Notes under the pieces: generated by a model
Told to the model about the DNA's origin: nothing
Seen by the model: only the letters and a program-made list of their open reading frames with translations
Databases searched by the model: none
Shown here: one piece after another, positions 47,483-59,599 of the stretch
How positions within the stretch are numbered: the first letter of the stretch is position 1
How the letters are laid out: every line of letters begins with the position of its first letter
Made by a program: the position numbers and the translations under genes
Source of the DNA: Zeugodacus cucurbitae
Lineage: Eukaryota; Arthropoda; Insecta; Diptera; Tephritidae
Assembly: GCF_028554725.1 (NCBI RefSeq)
Contig: NC_071667.1
Span: 71,594,001-71,658,000 of the forward strand
Length of the DNA stretch: 64,000 nucleotides
Reading direction: 5' to 3'

Positions 47483-47933
47483 GAAAAATAAAAATAAAAA
47501 TAAAATAAAAATAAAAAAAGAATTTAAAATAAAATAAAATAATTTAAAATAAAATAAAATAAAATAAAATAAAATAAAATAATTTATAATAATTTAAAAT
47601 AAAATAATTTAAAATAAAATAAAATAAAATAAAATAATTTAAAATAAAATAAAATAATTTAAAATAAAATAAAATAAAATTGTACATTCATGCAAAATGA
47701 ATAAGAATAAATAAAATAAAATAATTTAAAATAAAATAAAATAAAATAAAATAAAATAAAATAAAATAAAATAAAATAAAATAAAATAAAATAAAATAAA
47801 ATAAAATAAAATAAAATGAAATGAAGTAAAATAAAAAAAAAATAAAATTAAATAAAATAAAATAAAATAAAATAAAATAAAATAAAATGAAATGAAATAA
47901 AATAAAATAATTTAAAATAAAATAAAATCTTAT
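47424..47933. repeat. (TAAAA)n pentanucleotide array
   Basis: About 500 bases of TAAAA repeats with TAATTTAAAA and TAAAAA variants. The array is broken at 47681-47715 by a block containing TACATTCATGCAAAATGA, which recurs at 48002-48019. The long Phe/Ile/Leu frame on the minus strand is a by-product. Confidence 0.95.
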
Positions 47934-49799
47934 TCTTACAAGTAATTTTAAATAAAATAAATTTAAATAATTTAAATACAAATTAATGAAACTAAAAATT
48001 TTACATTCATGCAAAATGAAAATAAGTGAATAGCTCACTCACATGACCAAAAAGCTAAGAAAAGTTACTGTATTTAATTACTAATTTTTAATTTATATTT
48101 GAAATAGTAGACGAGAATTTCAAGTACTCAATTATAAGAATTGAAAATTATAGAATGGCATCTATGTATATTTGTATGCACAATACTTATACATATTTAT
48201 ACATTTTTTACTGCCTACAATAATTTTCAAAATTATTCCGCAATCGTTACTTATCTTTTCCCCCAACTGCCTCAACATAACTTTCACTTAAAAGAGCATA
48301 GATATATATGTATGTATGTATCACATGGGTAAAAGTTCGTGTGTTCATCCTTTTGTTTTAAGGCACATCGCAACAGCGTTAAAAAACACTTAAAATAGGA
48401 AATTCGGTCCGTTCACGGAAGACAAACAACGACCCTTAAATATTATGTACTTATTTATTGTTGTTGTTGTTGTTGTTGTACGCGGAAGACTTGTGAGTTA
48501 CAATACAATATACTTGTATTTTCGTCTAGTCGCTGTCTGCTCCAGAAAATGCTGGGCGGATGGGCGTCCAGCCGCAGACCCAAACAAGCATACTCACATA
48601 TGTATATGTACATACCAATAAACATACACACGCAGCTGTACGGTGTAAGTTGCCAAAAAAATTTATATCTACTTCAGCAGACAAAACGCCCAGCTTCCGC
48701 TTGGAAGTTTTCAGTTTCTTGCGTTACACAAAACTGGGAAGAAATCTTCTATATACATATATTTTGTAAATATATACATATATATTTTCCAACCATTTAT
48801 ATTTGCTCATGCATCAGACAGGACATGCACAGCCGCATTTCAATGCCAAAGGCGCTATGCGTAAAGCACGTTCTCGATGCCGTCGCCGCAATGCAGTGTT
48901 GCCACAGTGTGGTAAAATGAATAAATAAAAATAAAATAAAAGGAAATAAAAACTTTAAATAACATAAAAAAGGCATTTCCAAGCTCAGCTGGCACTTGTT
49001 GGGCTGACTGAATTTATATACTTCCTATATACATATATATTGGCATACGCACATATGATATATATTTATTTGTGTGTGTGCCTTGTTTTTTGGCAACATT
49101 TCCGGTTTTCCTTTATTCATTGTTGTTTTTATTTTATTTTTTTATTTTGGCGCATACCCATTGTAGTAAAAGTCTACGCGTAAAAGTGAAAAGCCACCGG
49201 CGACAAGTTCTATGAAGTTGTCTCTCTAGCTTGAGTGCTTGGAATGCGGAAAATTGAAGGTTCAATTTAAGTTGTGGAGTGGTGGAGATTTTCAGATTTT
49301 CACATTGCTTTCGGTTAAAAATTTATAGACAGTGCAAAAAAGAGCGTTTGATGTGTCACAGTAGACATACATACACATATAAAAATAGATATATTTTCGT
49401 TTTGGATATATATATTTACTGGTATAGGAATCAAATACACTTTTAAGGGTACGGAAATGCTTTTATTATTGACCGGAACATGCAATTAAGATTGAGAAGT
49501 TAGAGAAATTGTGGAAGTGTAGCAAAAAAAAGAGAAACTAAATTGTGTTTTATAAGAGAGATAGAATTGCAGCTTTCAAAACAAGAAAATTTTACACAGA
49601 AAGATTGTTAAATTATAACTTTTTTCATGAATTTTTTCAAAAATTATTATAATAAATTTAAAATTATTTCTCAATAATATATTAAATTTAATAATAAAAA
49701 AATAATTTGGAAAAATATTACAAAAAATGTTTAAATTTATAATAAAAATATAAAAACATTATTTATAAAATTATATATTAAGAATTAGCTTAAAATTTA

Positions 49800-50000
49800 T
49801 AATAAAAAAATTAAATACAATAAAAAAAAATAAAAATAAAAATAATAAAAAAAAATAATAAAAATAAAATAATAAAAAAAAAAATAAAAATAAAATAAAT
49901 AAAAATAAAATAAAATAATTAAAAAAAAAATAAAAATAAAATAATTAAAAAAAAAAATAAAAATAAAATAAATTAAAAAAAAATAAAAATAAAATATTTT
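49800..50000. repeat. A-rich AATAAAA low-complexity tract
   Basis: Irregular AAATAAAAATAAAA repeats, compositionally related to the larger array at 47.4 kb but without a fixed period. Confidence 0.8.
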
Positions 50001-50499
50001 ATTTTTTAATTTTGCATTAAATAAAAATCAATTATAGTGCAAGATAATTTATTCAAATATAAATTTAAAGGAAATAAAAGTTAATATTCTTATTTTTTGT
50101 AACGACCAATTTTGAATTTTTAATAACCACATAAATGTAGGGAAAATATTAAAATGACCAAATTCACTAACAGAACAAAACAGCAGTCAAAAATGTTACT
50201 CATACGCCGTGGACACAGCAAAAGCTGCTATTCATGGTCGGTAAACAATAACTCTTTTGATCGCACACGCGCCACAGATTTTTCAAAAATATTGTACTGC
50301 ATTTTGCCTCTATTAAATGCTACTATAAATGCTGACAGATAATAGCATTCTTGAAAAAAATTCAATAAAATCAGAAAATCACTGAAAAAGCATGGCCGCG
50401 TGAATACCGAGCATTATTTCCGATGAATTTTTCCAATTACAAATTTAAATATTTTTTTCACACACACACTTTCGGCAGTTAAGGTAAATAATTAAAAAC

Positions 50500-52900
50500 C
50501 TCCGCTTACAAAGTGCGCTTAGCGCTGCGCCCACAGTTAGTGCTAGTGTTATTGTTGTATGTTGTGGACATTGAAATTTCCAAAAATTCAGCGGTTCATC
50601 ATTGAACATTTTGTATATCGGCAAATATTTTTTAGTATGTGTTTTATAGTTGTTGTTATTGTCATTGTGTGTACGCGTGTGTGTCTTTTTTTTATCTAGT
50701 TGACCATCGTCGCTATTATGCTGGCGATGACTGTACGCGATTACTAAGCGGCTTATTGTGCAATTGGGCGTGCTTGCGATTTTCGAACTTTATTATTATT
50801 TATTTTTTATTTCATTTCATTTCACTGTACGCTGACAAGGTTGTGCATTTTTGACATTTCATTGTTGAATGATAACTGTATTTGGCTGACAGGTGATGAC
50901 GTGCCAGCATGAGGTGCGTTACACTATAGTGTAAGTTAGGCGGTGTAGTCATTTCCTTGACATTTTTTGAAGCACAATTCGTTATGCTTAATTATTGAAA
51001 AGATATTTCCCCGTTTTGTGGTTTGAAAATATAGTTGAAATTTGGAAGTTAACTTTTTATTTTAATTTAATTACTTTTTAATATTAATTTTTTTTTTTTA
51101 TTTGAATTCAAATTTTTAAGGCTTCATAATTTTTTTCTGATAATTTCTTGATTCTCATCTAATTCTTATTATTTTTTTTATTTTAATTTAAATATTATTT
51201 ATTAAAATTTAAAATTTTTTTGCACTTCTCTTTAAATCACTTTGCTCTTCTACTTCACTCACTGACGACTTCCGAATTACTTGCGCATAATTTGCGTTTC
51301 ATTTCGTAGAAAAAATTTATTTTGCTCGCACTTAAAGCTCATTAGCAATGATTTGGCACAACGCTAAAAGCAACAGGAAATTGGTGTTGCCAATTATAAA
51401 TATTTGCGAATTTTTGCCAACGAAATTTGTCCGAAAAAAAGTCAAATGTAGCGAAATGCGAGCAACTAAAGAAATAACATTTTTTTGCAAAGTGACATCA
51501 ATTTATTGAAAATTCACCCAGTAAACCAAAATGTTATGAAACTCACTTTTTTATTTGAAATAATGTTCTTTGTGTTCCAGAAGCGCAGTTTTATGACTCA
51601 CTTTAATTACTTTTATATTTTAAACTACTCTAAAACTCCATCAGCCCATAAGCTTTTGGCTCACTGGGTTGCTTTTGAGCAAATAATTACTTAGCAAGTC
51701 CACTTTTTCTCATACGTTTACATGTGCCAACAGCGTGTGCACATAATTACGCTAATTTATTATAATTTACTTTAAATTCAATAAATAGTTTCTGAAATTG
51801 GTCGAACAAAGCCACATTTTCGCATACTCCAAGTCATTACAAATATTTGGTTAACAAACTGCTCTGCAAAAAAGAAGCAACAAACAATAAAAGTTAGTGG
51901 CAAAAAAGAACCTTTCAAAACGCTGTGACTGTCAGTGAGCAGCATCAGTTTGAAGCTGAAACAATTAATTTTGGAAATTCCAGTTTTTTTTCTGTGTGTG
52001 CCACAAAGCAAGTGTGTTTAACTGTTTACGGTTTCAAACATCTTTCACTGCTCATTTGCATTTGCTTTTTGCTTTATTTTCTTCTTCTGTTCTTTTGTTC
52101 GATTATTAGCATTTAATTTCTTCTGCTGCTGCTGCCAACCTGTAATTATGCCATTCTAAAATCCTAACTCACATACATACATATTTAATTAGTTACTCAA
52201 ACTGTTTGAATTTTTCCATTTTTTTCAGTTTGCTGTGTTGCGCCGTTTATTTTTAAAAGCTGACGTCGCTTTTACCATTACACCGTTATTTTTTCCAATA
52301 TTTTATTGCGACTTTTCAAATTCTTCGCATTATCTTTTGCAAACTCTCTTTCACCGTCCAATGACAGTTAGCTCTACACAAATTTATTGCATAATTAATA
52401 ACCGTTTGCTTATGTTTTTTTTGTAATTTATTCATATGTCGTGATGTAGCTTTGGCAGAATTTCTCAAAGGTGAATCACTCCCAATGGCTGAGTTCTACT
52501 CATGCGATTTAAAAAAAAAAGAAATCTTTGACCACTGTATAATTTTTGTTGTTGTTGTTGCTTATTTTATATGTAAGATTATTGTAATTTTGTTGTTGTT
52601 GTTATTATAGTTGTTATGTCTGATTTCTTAATTTCGTAATCAAATAGGATTTGGCGTAAAAAAAGAATTAGTTGTTGACATGCAGAATTGCGTTGTTCTT
52701 CTTATAATTGTTATATTGTTACTAAAAATAGCGAAGACGTGTTTAGAAGAAAATGTTTAAGCTAATAATTAGCAGTATTATTACTGAAGCGCTGTATACA
52801 CTGGGGGTCTAAGGCGGCAAATGATGTGCAGACAATAGTTAAAAATGAATAAACATAATTAAGATGAGAAAAATATTATGTAAGCATTTTTTATTTTTCG
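50500..52900. other. Gene-free stretch
   Basis: Mixed and AT-rich DNA. An acceptor-like TTTTTCCATTTTTTTCAG ends at 52229, but the frame after it is not coding-like and is not open in the phase set by the 39938 exon. I see no gene. Confidence 0.35.
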
Positions 52901-52998
52901 AGTCTAATAACACAATTTAAATAAATAAAAAATAAATAATAATATTTAGAATTAAAAAAAAAATATTTTAGTTAAATAATAAAAAAATAAAAAAAGTC

Positions 52999-53433
52999 TG
53001 GCAACACTTAAGAAAAGTATTTTATTTTAATAAAAAAATAATTTGTTAGCGTAGCTTTAACAGTAATAAGTTACTTTGAATATTTTTATTCATATTTTAT
53101 TATCAATATTTGGCAACCCTACAACTAATATTTAAAAATGAATAAAAATTTTTGGAAGAAAAATTAAACTTTAATTGTAGCTACAAAAAACTTAACTCAC
53201 GCTTCAGAAAATCTAGTTAATTTTAAAAAATATAATACATATGTGGCAACCCTACACCAAATAAAAGCTTCTTATATGGATTTTAAAACAATACAATATA
53301 TAAAAACTTTAATTGAAGATAGAAAAAAGTTCCATAATGCTTCAAAAAATCTAACAAATATGTGGCAACCCTATAAAAAATAATAACTGTTTATATGTTC
53401 TTTATAAGTATTAAGTTTACGATGGCAACCCTA
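52999..53433 (+). repeat. TGGCAACCCTA tandem array
   Basis: TGGCAAC starts at 52999, 53111, 53244, 53363 and 53423 (spacings 112, 133, 119, 60). Four of five continue as CCCTA. Neighbouring units also share AAACTTTAATTG, ACAAAAAA/GAAAAAAG and GCTTCA.AAAATCTA in the same order, so this is a genuine tandem repeat and the best preserved of the TGGCAAC arrays. Confidence 0.8.
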
Positions 53434-54084
53434 TACAATTAACAATTTTTTAATAATATTAATTTAATTTTTTAATTAATTTTTTAACAATACAACCAAT
53501 AATCATTGAGAAGATTCCTCCAATTGTTTAGTTATAAATTTAAAAAAACATAGCACAAAAAATATTTTTGAGGTTATGTCACTGAGCAAAAATATATCAA
53601 CATTTTTTTTTTTTTTTTCAATAATTTCTGCGTTATTAATGCTGTATTATTTTTTAAATAATTTTTTTCAAATTTAAAAAATCATTCAAATCACATAAAT
53701 CAATTTACCACAAATTCGAAATTTGATTTCTAATTTCCTCACTAATAAATTCTCTTATCGCTTTTTATTAGTTCGATTTACCAAACGCCATACTTCAAAA
53801 AACGAACTCAAGTGCTTTTTGCAATATTTTCTTTGCAAAAATTCAGCAAATTTTACAAAAATAATTTTACTCAAGAGTTTTTGAAAAATCTGCAAATCAA
53901 ATGCATGCTTAGCTCTGGAAAATCTCAAGTGGGTTCACCGACGCATTTTCCAGATTTTTGCGCAAAATCACACAACAACAAGTAAACAAAAACGTAAATT
54001 AAAACAAATAATTCACCCAATAACTATGCAAATAAAACCAGAAAAACTTGAAAAAACACTTGAAATAGTGACCAACTGACTTAC

Positions 54085-54114
54085 CTAATTTACGGCTGAG
54101 TTCAGGCGTTCACG
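54085..54114 (-). other. Candidate 30-nt microexon (minus strand)
   Basis: On the minus strand ATATTTTCTTTTCATTTCAG (AG at 54116-54115) and a near-perfect donor TTAG|GTAAGT (GT at 54084-54083) bound exactly 30 nt. All three frames hit a stop (TAG at the end in phase 0), so it would be an untranslated leader exon or a non-coding RNA exon. Both signals are among the strongest in the window. It lies upstream, on the same strand, of the candidate ATG exon at 26.6 kb. Confidence 0.35.
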
Positions 54115-55319
54115 CTGAAATGAAAAGAAAATATTTTGTTTTTAGGCTTTTGAAATAAAAAAAATATAATTTGGTGATCGCGTCAAATTGCCGCAAAACC
54201 GATAAAAATCAATAAATAAATCAAACAAGTTTTATTTGTAATGCGTAAAACTATTTTAAGAGGACAATTTATAGCTATATAGTCTATAATCGAGGCAGAA
54301 GATGAGTAAACAAAACAAAATGCGAAAATTTGTAAATATATTTTTAAATATTATTAAATGCCATAAAAAGCTATTTGTTAAGCTTTAGAATATATAAATT
54401 ATATGCGGAAGCTGCGGCGATCACTTACTGAGTACTCAAAGAACTCGAAAAAGATCGAGCGTTGCCCTTTAAGTGATCTATGTATGTACTGCATGTATTT
54501 ACGAGTACTTTGTAGAGTCATTTACGGTTTGTATGAATTTTAAATGCTCATAAATATTCCAAACTTGACTCTAAAAAAATATAAATATAGTAAACAATTG
54601 TTTTTTAACGACACGATGACAATGCCGTCGATCAAGTTATTTTAAAAATTTATTACAAAATTAAAAATTATGCACAATAAATTATGCATTTATAAATAAA
54701 ACAACAACATTTAACGTAGCTCATACTAAATTGGCGCTTAGGAAATATTCTCACTGCTAGACGCTTGAGCCCTCTGCTCACTCATTCATCGAACAGCTAA
54801 ATGGCTTTTAGCTAATTCGCCGATCGTGATTACTGTTATCGCGATCGTCACAGCCTTTTCAGCTTTTTTATGGTTTCACATGGCAATGCTAATGTTCGCT
54901 TGTTGGGTTTTAGCACAAGCGCGCTCATTGATCAGTGATCGTCAGCGGCATCACTTTAGTGCTGTTGTTGAGGTGCTGAGCGTGATGGTCATGTGCATTA
55001 TTTTTCACATAAATGTACAGCTGTTTGTAGGTTTATTTATTAACTACTTATTTATAGTTTTATAGTGTTTGTAAATAGGCTTAGACAATTAGGTAAGTGT
55101 TGATCGTGTACTTCATAGCCGATCTTTGGTGATGCTCAGTATTTTTTTAATTAAAATCATTGAAGTTATTATTTGTGATTATTTCTGTGGGGTCTTTCGA
55201 TTTCAATTGACAGTATTGATATTAAGAGCTAAATAAGATGTTTAAATATTTTTTTTTATTAATTTTTATGAATTTTACTATTTTTTTTAAATATTTTTCA
55301 AGTGATCTTATAATTAATA

Positions 55320-55349
55320 CATTTCTTTTCTCTTTATTTTCAGGTGCGT
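55320..55349 (+). promoter_or_regulatory. Candidate recursive splice point
   Basis: A long pyrimidine tract ATTTCTTTTCTCTTTATTTT runs into CAG|GTGCGT, with the junction between 55343 and 55344: a 3' splice site abutting a 5' splice-like sequence. In flies such junctions act as zero-length ratchet points in long introns. It lies about 15.4 kb into the presumed first intron of the + strand gene. The donor half (GTGCGT) is weaker than the usual GTAAGT, and a phase-1 exon starting here would stop after eight codons. Confidence 0.3.
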
Positions 55350-55499
55350 CTCAATACTTTTATTTCTAATATATGTGGTTAAATTAAAGATTAAGTAAGT
55401 AAATTATTAAAAGAAAAATATTTAAATATTTTCAATTTTAAAAAATATTAAAATATTTCCAATTCTACTTCAACCGATATTGAGGCTCTAAATAGCTGT

Positions 55500-56800
55500 T
55501 TCTTTCAAGCTAATTTGTCTATATTAAACATAGCCATTCACTAACAACACAAATCCGGTGCAGTATGTCACACAAGCCAAAGAGCTAAGCGTATTCAAAT
55601 GTTGTGTGACACACAAAAAACTACAATTGCCTGCGAGGCGCCACAGCTGGCGGCAGACGCAGCGCGCAAAAAAAGCGTTAGCCATGAAAATGCTTTAGAG
55701 CAGCAGCAAAAAAGACAAAGCGTTCAACTTTTGCCTGGCGCAAAACTCAATTTCTAAAACAAACTCGATTTTATGCCACGTATGTGGCGCATATGTAGCT
55801 CTAAGCGCGTCACGGAAGCTGCGTCACAACAGCTGCCCAGCGGTCGCGGAATAGTTCTTGGCCTCATTGACCATTTGCGGGCGGCGCGCGCTGCGTTAGA
55901 CTCCAGCCGGCCATTGTGTACTTTCATTACGCCGACTGTCACATAAATCACAACTGTGTAGAAAAAGCGAGCAACGCCACCGCCGCCACCGCGCTGTTAT
56001 AGAACTTTTTCTTTCAGACCCCATGCGCTTTGACACTTTCTTCCGTTGCAGAGTGTAAAGCGCAGATTTTTTGTTTGCAACAAATTCTGTCATTTCTCGG
56101 TACGCGGTACAATTCTACTGGCGTAGAACAATAGCCATTGGCGTTGCACACAATAGAACTTCATCAATGGCGACGACTTTTGTTGCAAGCAAGCAAATGC
56201 GCAAATGGGGAAGCGCGTCTGTTGAACGCGTTTCGAAGCGGTTTTTTGCGCGCCGCTATTCCCCAGATCTACCCGCGCGCGCGCTGTGTACAGCAGCCAA
56301 TTGTAAGCCGCATAATTGTGCTCTAACTATGTTTGTAACAACAGTAACTGTGTAAGCACAAAGGCCAAAACGAGGAAAAAGCACACTTTATATTTGTCAG
56401 TTGGAGCCAACAAGTTAACAGGCTTTGGTCGCGCCGCGTACACAATAGCGCCATATATGGCGGGGAGAAATTGCTTTTCTGCAAAACAAGTGAAAATTTT
56501 GCTGCTGTGTGCTGATTCTAAGCCAATATGTCGATATAGTCGATGGCCAGTTAGCTCCCCACTTGCCACAACATGACTTGTGAATGGCAGCGCTGTTGGC
56601 AAGTTCGTTGCGTTCAGCGGCAACTGTCGCGCATTGAGTCACACTCACGGCTGCGCGTCGCGTCGGTGTTCCGATTTTACGCTTTTATTGTGTCAACGCG
56701 TTCGCGCGCTATAACAGACTAGGCGGCGCGACGCGACGCCGCGCATTAATCTCCTCCAGTTCTTTCGCGGCTGCGCTTTTTGACATCGTTTTGCGTCTGT
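55500..56800. other. GC-rich island in the presumed intron
   Basis: A CGCG-rich block, similar in composition to 37-39 kb, with overlapping frames on all strands and no coherent gene. It might be regulatory DNA or an undetected promoter. Confidence 0.3.
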
Positions 56801-57326
56801 GTTGTTTTTGTAGGCGCTGTTAATTGCCAGGGCACTCATATTGAGCGCACATATGTAACAACAAGTTGTCATTAAATATAAATATAATGAAAAATCATTC
56901 TTGCTAAACAAGCGAAAGTTTCACAGGCAGGTGGTGTTTACTGTTTGCGGTCGAGTAGTTGTGGGTGTGAGTACTTTCTTCCGCTTCCACTTAAGGAAAT
57001 CAGTATGTTACAAGATTTGTCTGGCATATTCTTAAGACCTTATTAGGAGTTGGTCGCACCTGATTGAAAGTTGAGATTTATGATTTATTGTGTGAAATTA
57101 GGTTACTTGAAGCTTTAAGAGCAAATGACTAAGTTGACTACTTTCATTTGCGAAACGGTAGCGGATTTTGGGGATTACTTGATTTTCGTTGACTGAAAGC
57201 GAAATTTGAGTCATTTTGACCATGATCTCATTGTAACATAATATGAATAGATAATGGATTTTTGGAGAGTTTTGAACTTTAACTGGCCAAGGGCGTTCTT
57301 CGAATTTCGCTATTACTATTAATTTT

Positions 57327-57575
57327 ATGTTGGAATTTAACCTTTTAAGTTTAAAATTTAGAAATAGTAATATCTTGAAATTTCAAATTTATTTCGAATT
57401 TGGAACAATTATTAAATTTCGAAATTCGAAAATTAATTTTGTATTTGAAATTTCGAAAATTAAATTGAAATATTGGAGTTTATATTCCGAAAATTATTTT
57501 AGAGTTTTTGATTTTCGAACTTCGGAAAATATTAAAATTCGAATTTCGAAAAAAATTCGAATATTGAATTAAATC
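57327..57575. repeat. Low-complexity GAAATTTCGAAA tract
   Basis: About 250 bases dominated by AAATTTCGAA, GAAATTCGAA and related self-complementary words, giving an open frame rich in Lys, Phe and Ile that is unlikely to be a gene. Confidence 0.6.
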
Positions 57576-58729
57576 TAAAAACTTTAGGTTTTAAACATTT
57601 GTTGTACATCAATTTATATGGCGCCGAACTGCGAAGGAGAGAGAGAGGTGGCGCACTATCGTCGATTCGGCTATAACCGGCTAAACGGTTGCAACGCCAA
57701 TCACATACATACATACTTTGGTTTCTACCACCAATTTGAATCAATATCATTTTAAAAGCAAACCAAAAACCGTAACTAAATTACCTATTTAACCGCAGTT
57801 TTCAGCGTTTTTTGTGGGTAATTTAAGTTAATTTGAGAGCGTTGGCAATGTGTGGTAATGAATATAAAGTACCCAGAACCTGTCACGCAACGCAAACATT
57901 CAAAGAAATACGATATTTGGGTCACTTGAGAGTCAGCAACTCTTGACTCTTGAAAACAAAAACACCGCCCACAACAACAATAAGGTATAATAATAAAATA
58001 ACAAATTATCACACACATTGGAGTGGCAAACACATTCATTCAAACAACAACAAAGCGCAGCGTTTGAGCTGTCAAAAGCGTGTTGCCCCGCTTTGCTCAA
58101 ACTTCGACACGCACACACACCAACACAGGTTCACAAAGAGCTGCGTGAGCGTTAACAACAACGCTGCTGCCATTCAATTCGCACAGCGTCTGTGGCTGCG
58201 TGCCTCCGCGCGTGAGCACGAGTTAATTGAACTGATTTTTCCGCTGTTCTACTCGCCTCATTGTTGTTGTCAGCATTGTTATACGCGAATTTATGCGCTA
58301 AAAGCATACTTTGCTATTTTTTATTTTATTTATAATTTATTTATTTTCTTCGAAATAAATTCACGCATAATTTATGATAACAGCGAGTGTTCCACATCGT
58401 GTTCGTTTCTTCTACGTCTCATTGTCATACACATACATGCATACAATTATTATATTGCACGAAGGCGTTGCGGCAGAATTAGCACGCTGGCATATAAATA
58501 ATAATAAACTAAATTGAATAGTTCGCGCGTCCGCGATAAACATCTCGGCATTAGGTCAATCCGCAGTGGTACCGATCACAAGCGAAAGTTCAAAGAATGG
58601 CGGTCTTTCTAAAAGAATTTGGAACTCGCTTTGTGGCGTAACTTTTGTATTGTTGAGAAGGTTGGAAGAAACACTCTTTTATTTGGATTTTGATCTAGTA
58701 CATTGATATGAATTGAATGTGGATATATA

Positions 58730-59540
58730 GACTGTGGTTGGATTGGATGTAGTAAAAGTAGAAAAATTGAAGAGCTAGATGGGGATTTACACAGTAAAAA
58801 AAAAAATCTTAGATGTAGTTGAACACGAAAGAAGAATTCTGTTAAAGTTTTAACCCAAAAAAACATTATAGCATACCTTTAGGGTTGGAACTAATTTTCA
58901 AAATGGTTCGAAATATGAAAAGAATTGAAAAATCTCTGCTGTAATTAAACACGAAACAATATTCGTGATTAAATAAATGGTTTTCACTTGGAAAATATAA
59001 CATAGCATACTTTTAGGGTTGGGACTAATTTTAAAAATCCCGCAAAATATGAAAAGAAACGGAAAATGTCTGCTGTAATTAAACATGAAAGAATATTTGT
59101 GATTAAAAAAAATGGTTTTCACTTAGAAAATATAACATAGCATACCTTTAGGGTTATATGGCAAAGTTTCAAAAATCTACAGAATAGGAAAAAATTTGAA
59201 AATTTTCAGCTCAGGATGTCATATGTAAGCATCTTTATCGATACTAACTAATATTTTTGATTTTATTTAAATATTTTGTGCCAAGAAAATTTCGAAAACC
59301 ATAAAAACTCATTAAATTACAACAAATTTGAACAGTTTTTGAAAAAATAAAATTGTATAAATTTAGTTAATGGCAAAATAAAAATTTTAATTAAAAAAAA
59401 ATATTTTTTTACTAAAAATATAATATAGCATACTTTTAGGGTTGGATCTAACCTTCAAAAATCTGCAAACTTTGAAAAGAATTTGACAATTTCTGGTGAG
59501 GATTTCATATACGTGTTTCTTTATCGATAGAAACTTAATA
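58730..59540 (+). repeat. Tandem repeat, ~135-bp unit
   Basis: Units begin TAGCATAC(C/T)TTTAGGGTT at 58869, 59003, 59138 and 59426 (spacings 134, 135, 288). The first two share TGCTGTAATTAAACA(C/T)GAA and AATGGTTTTCACTT(G/A)GAAAATATAACA. A decayed partial unit precedes 58869. The 59138 and 59426 units share a different tail with TTTATCGATA, so they form a second subtype of about twice the length. Small minus-strand frames here are repeat artefacts. Confidence 0.85.
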
Positions 59541-59599
59541 TTTTTAAACCATACATATTTCCAGACCTAGATGAAACAAAAATTTGAAAAAATCAGGAA

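Noticed and set aside
47688..48038. 116-codon Phe/Ile/Leu frame
   Set aside because: Direct translation of the TAAAA array.
57950..58501. Longest open frame in the window (183 codons, +)
   Set aside because: Begins in CAACAA repeats and ends in AT-rich DNA, with no domain, no conserved composition and no promoter; a chance frame.
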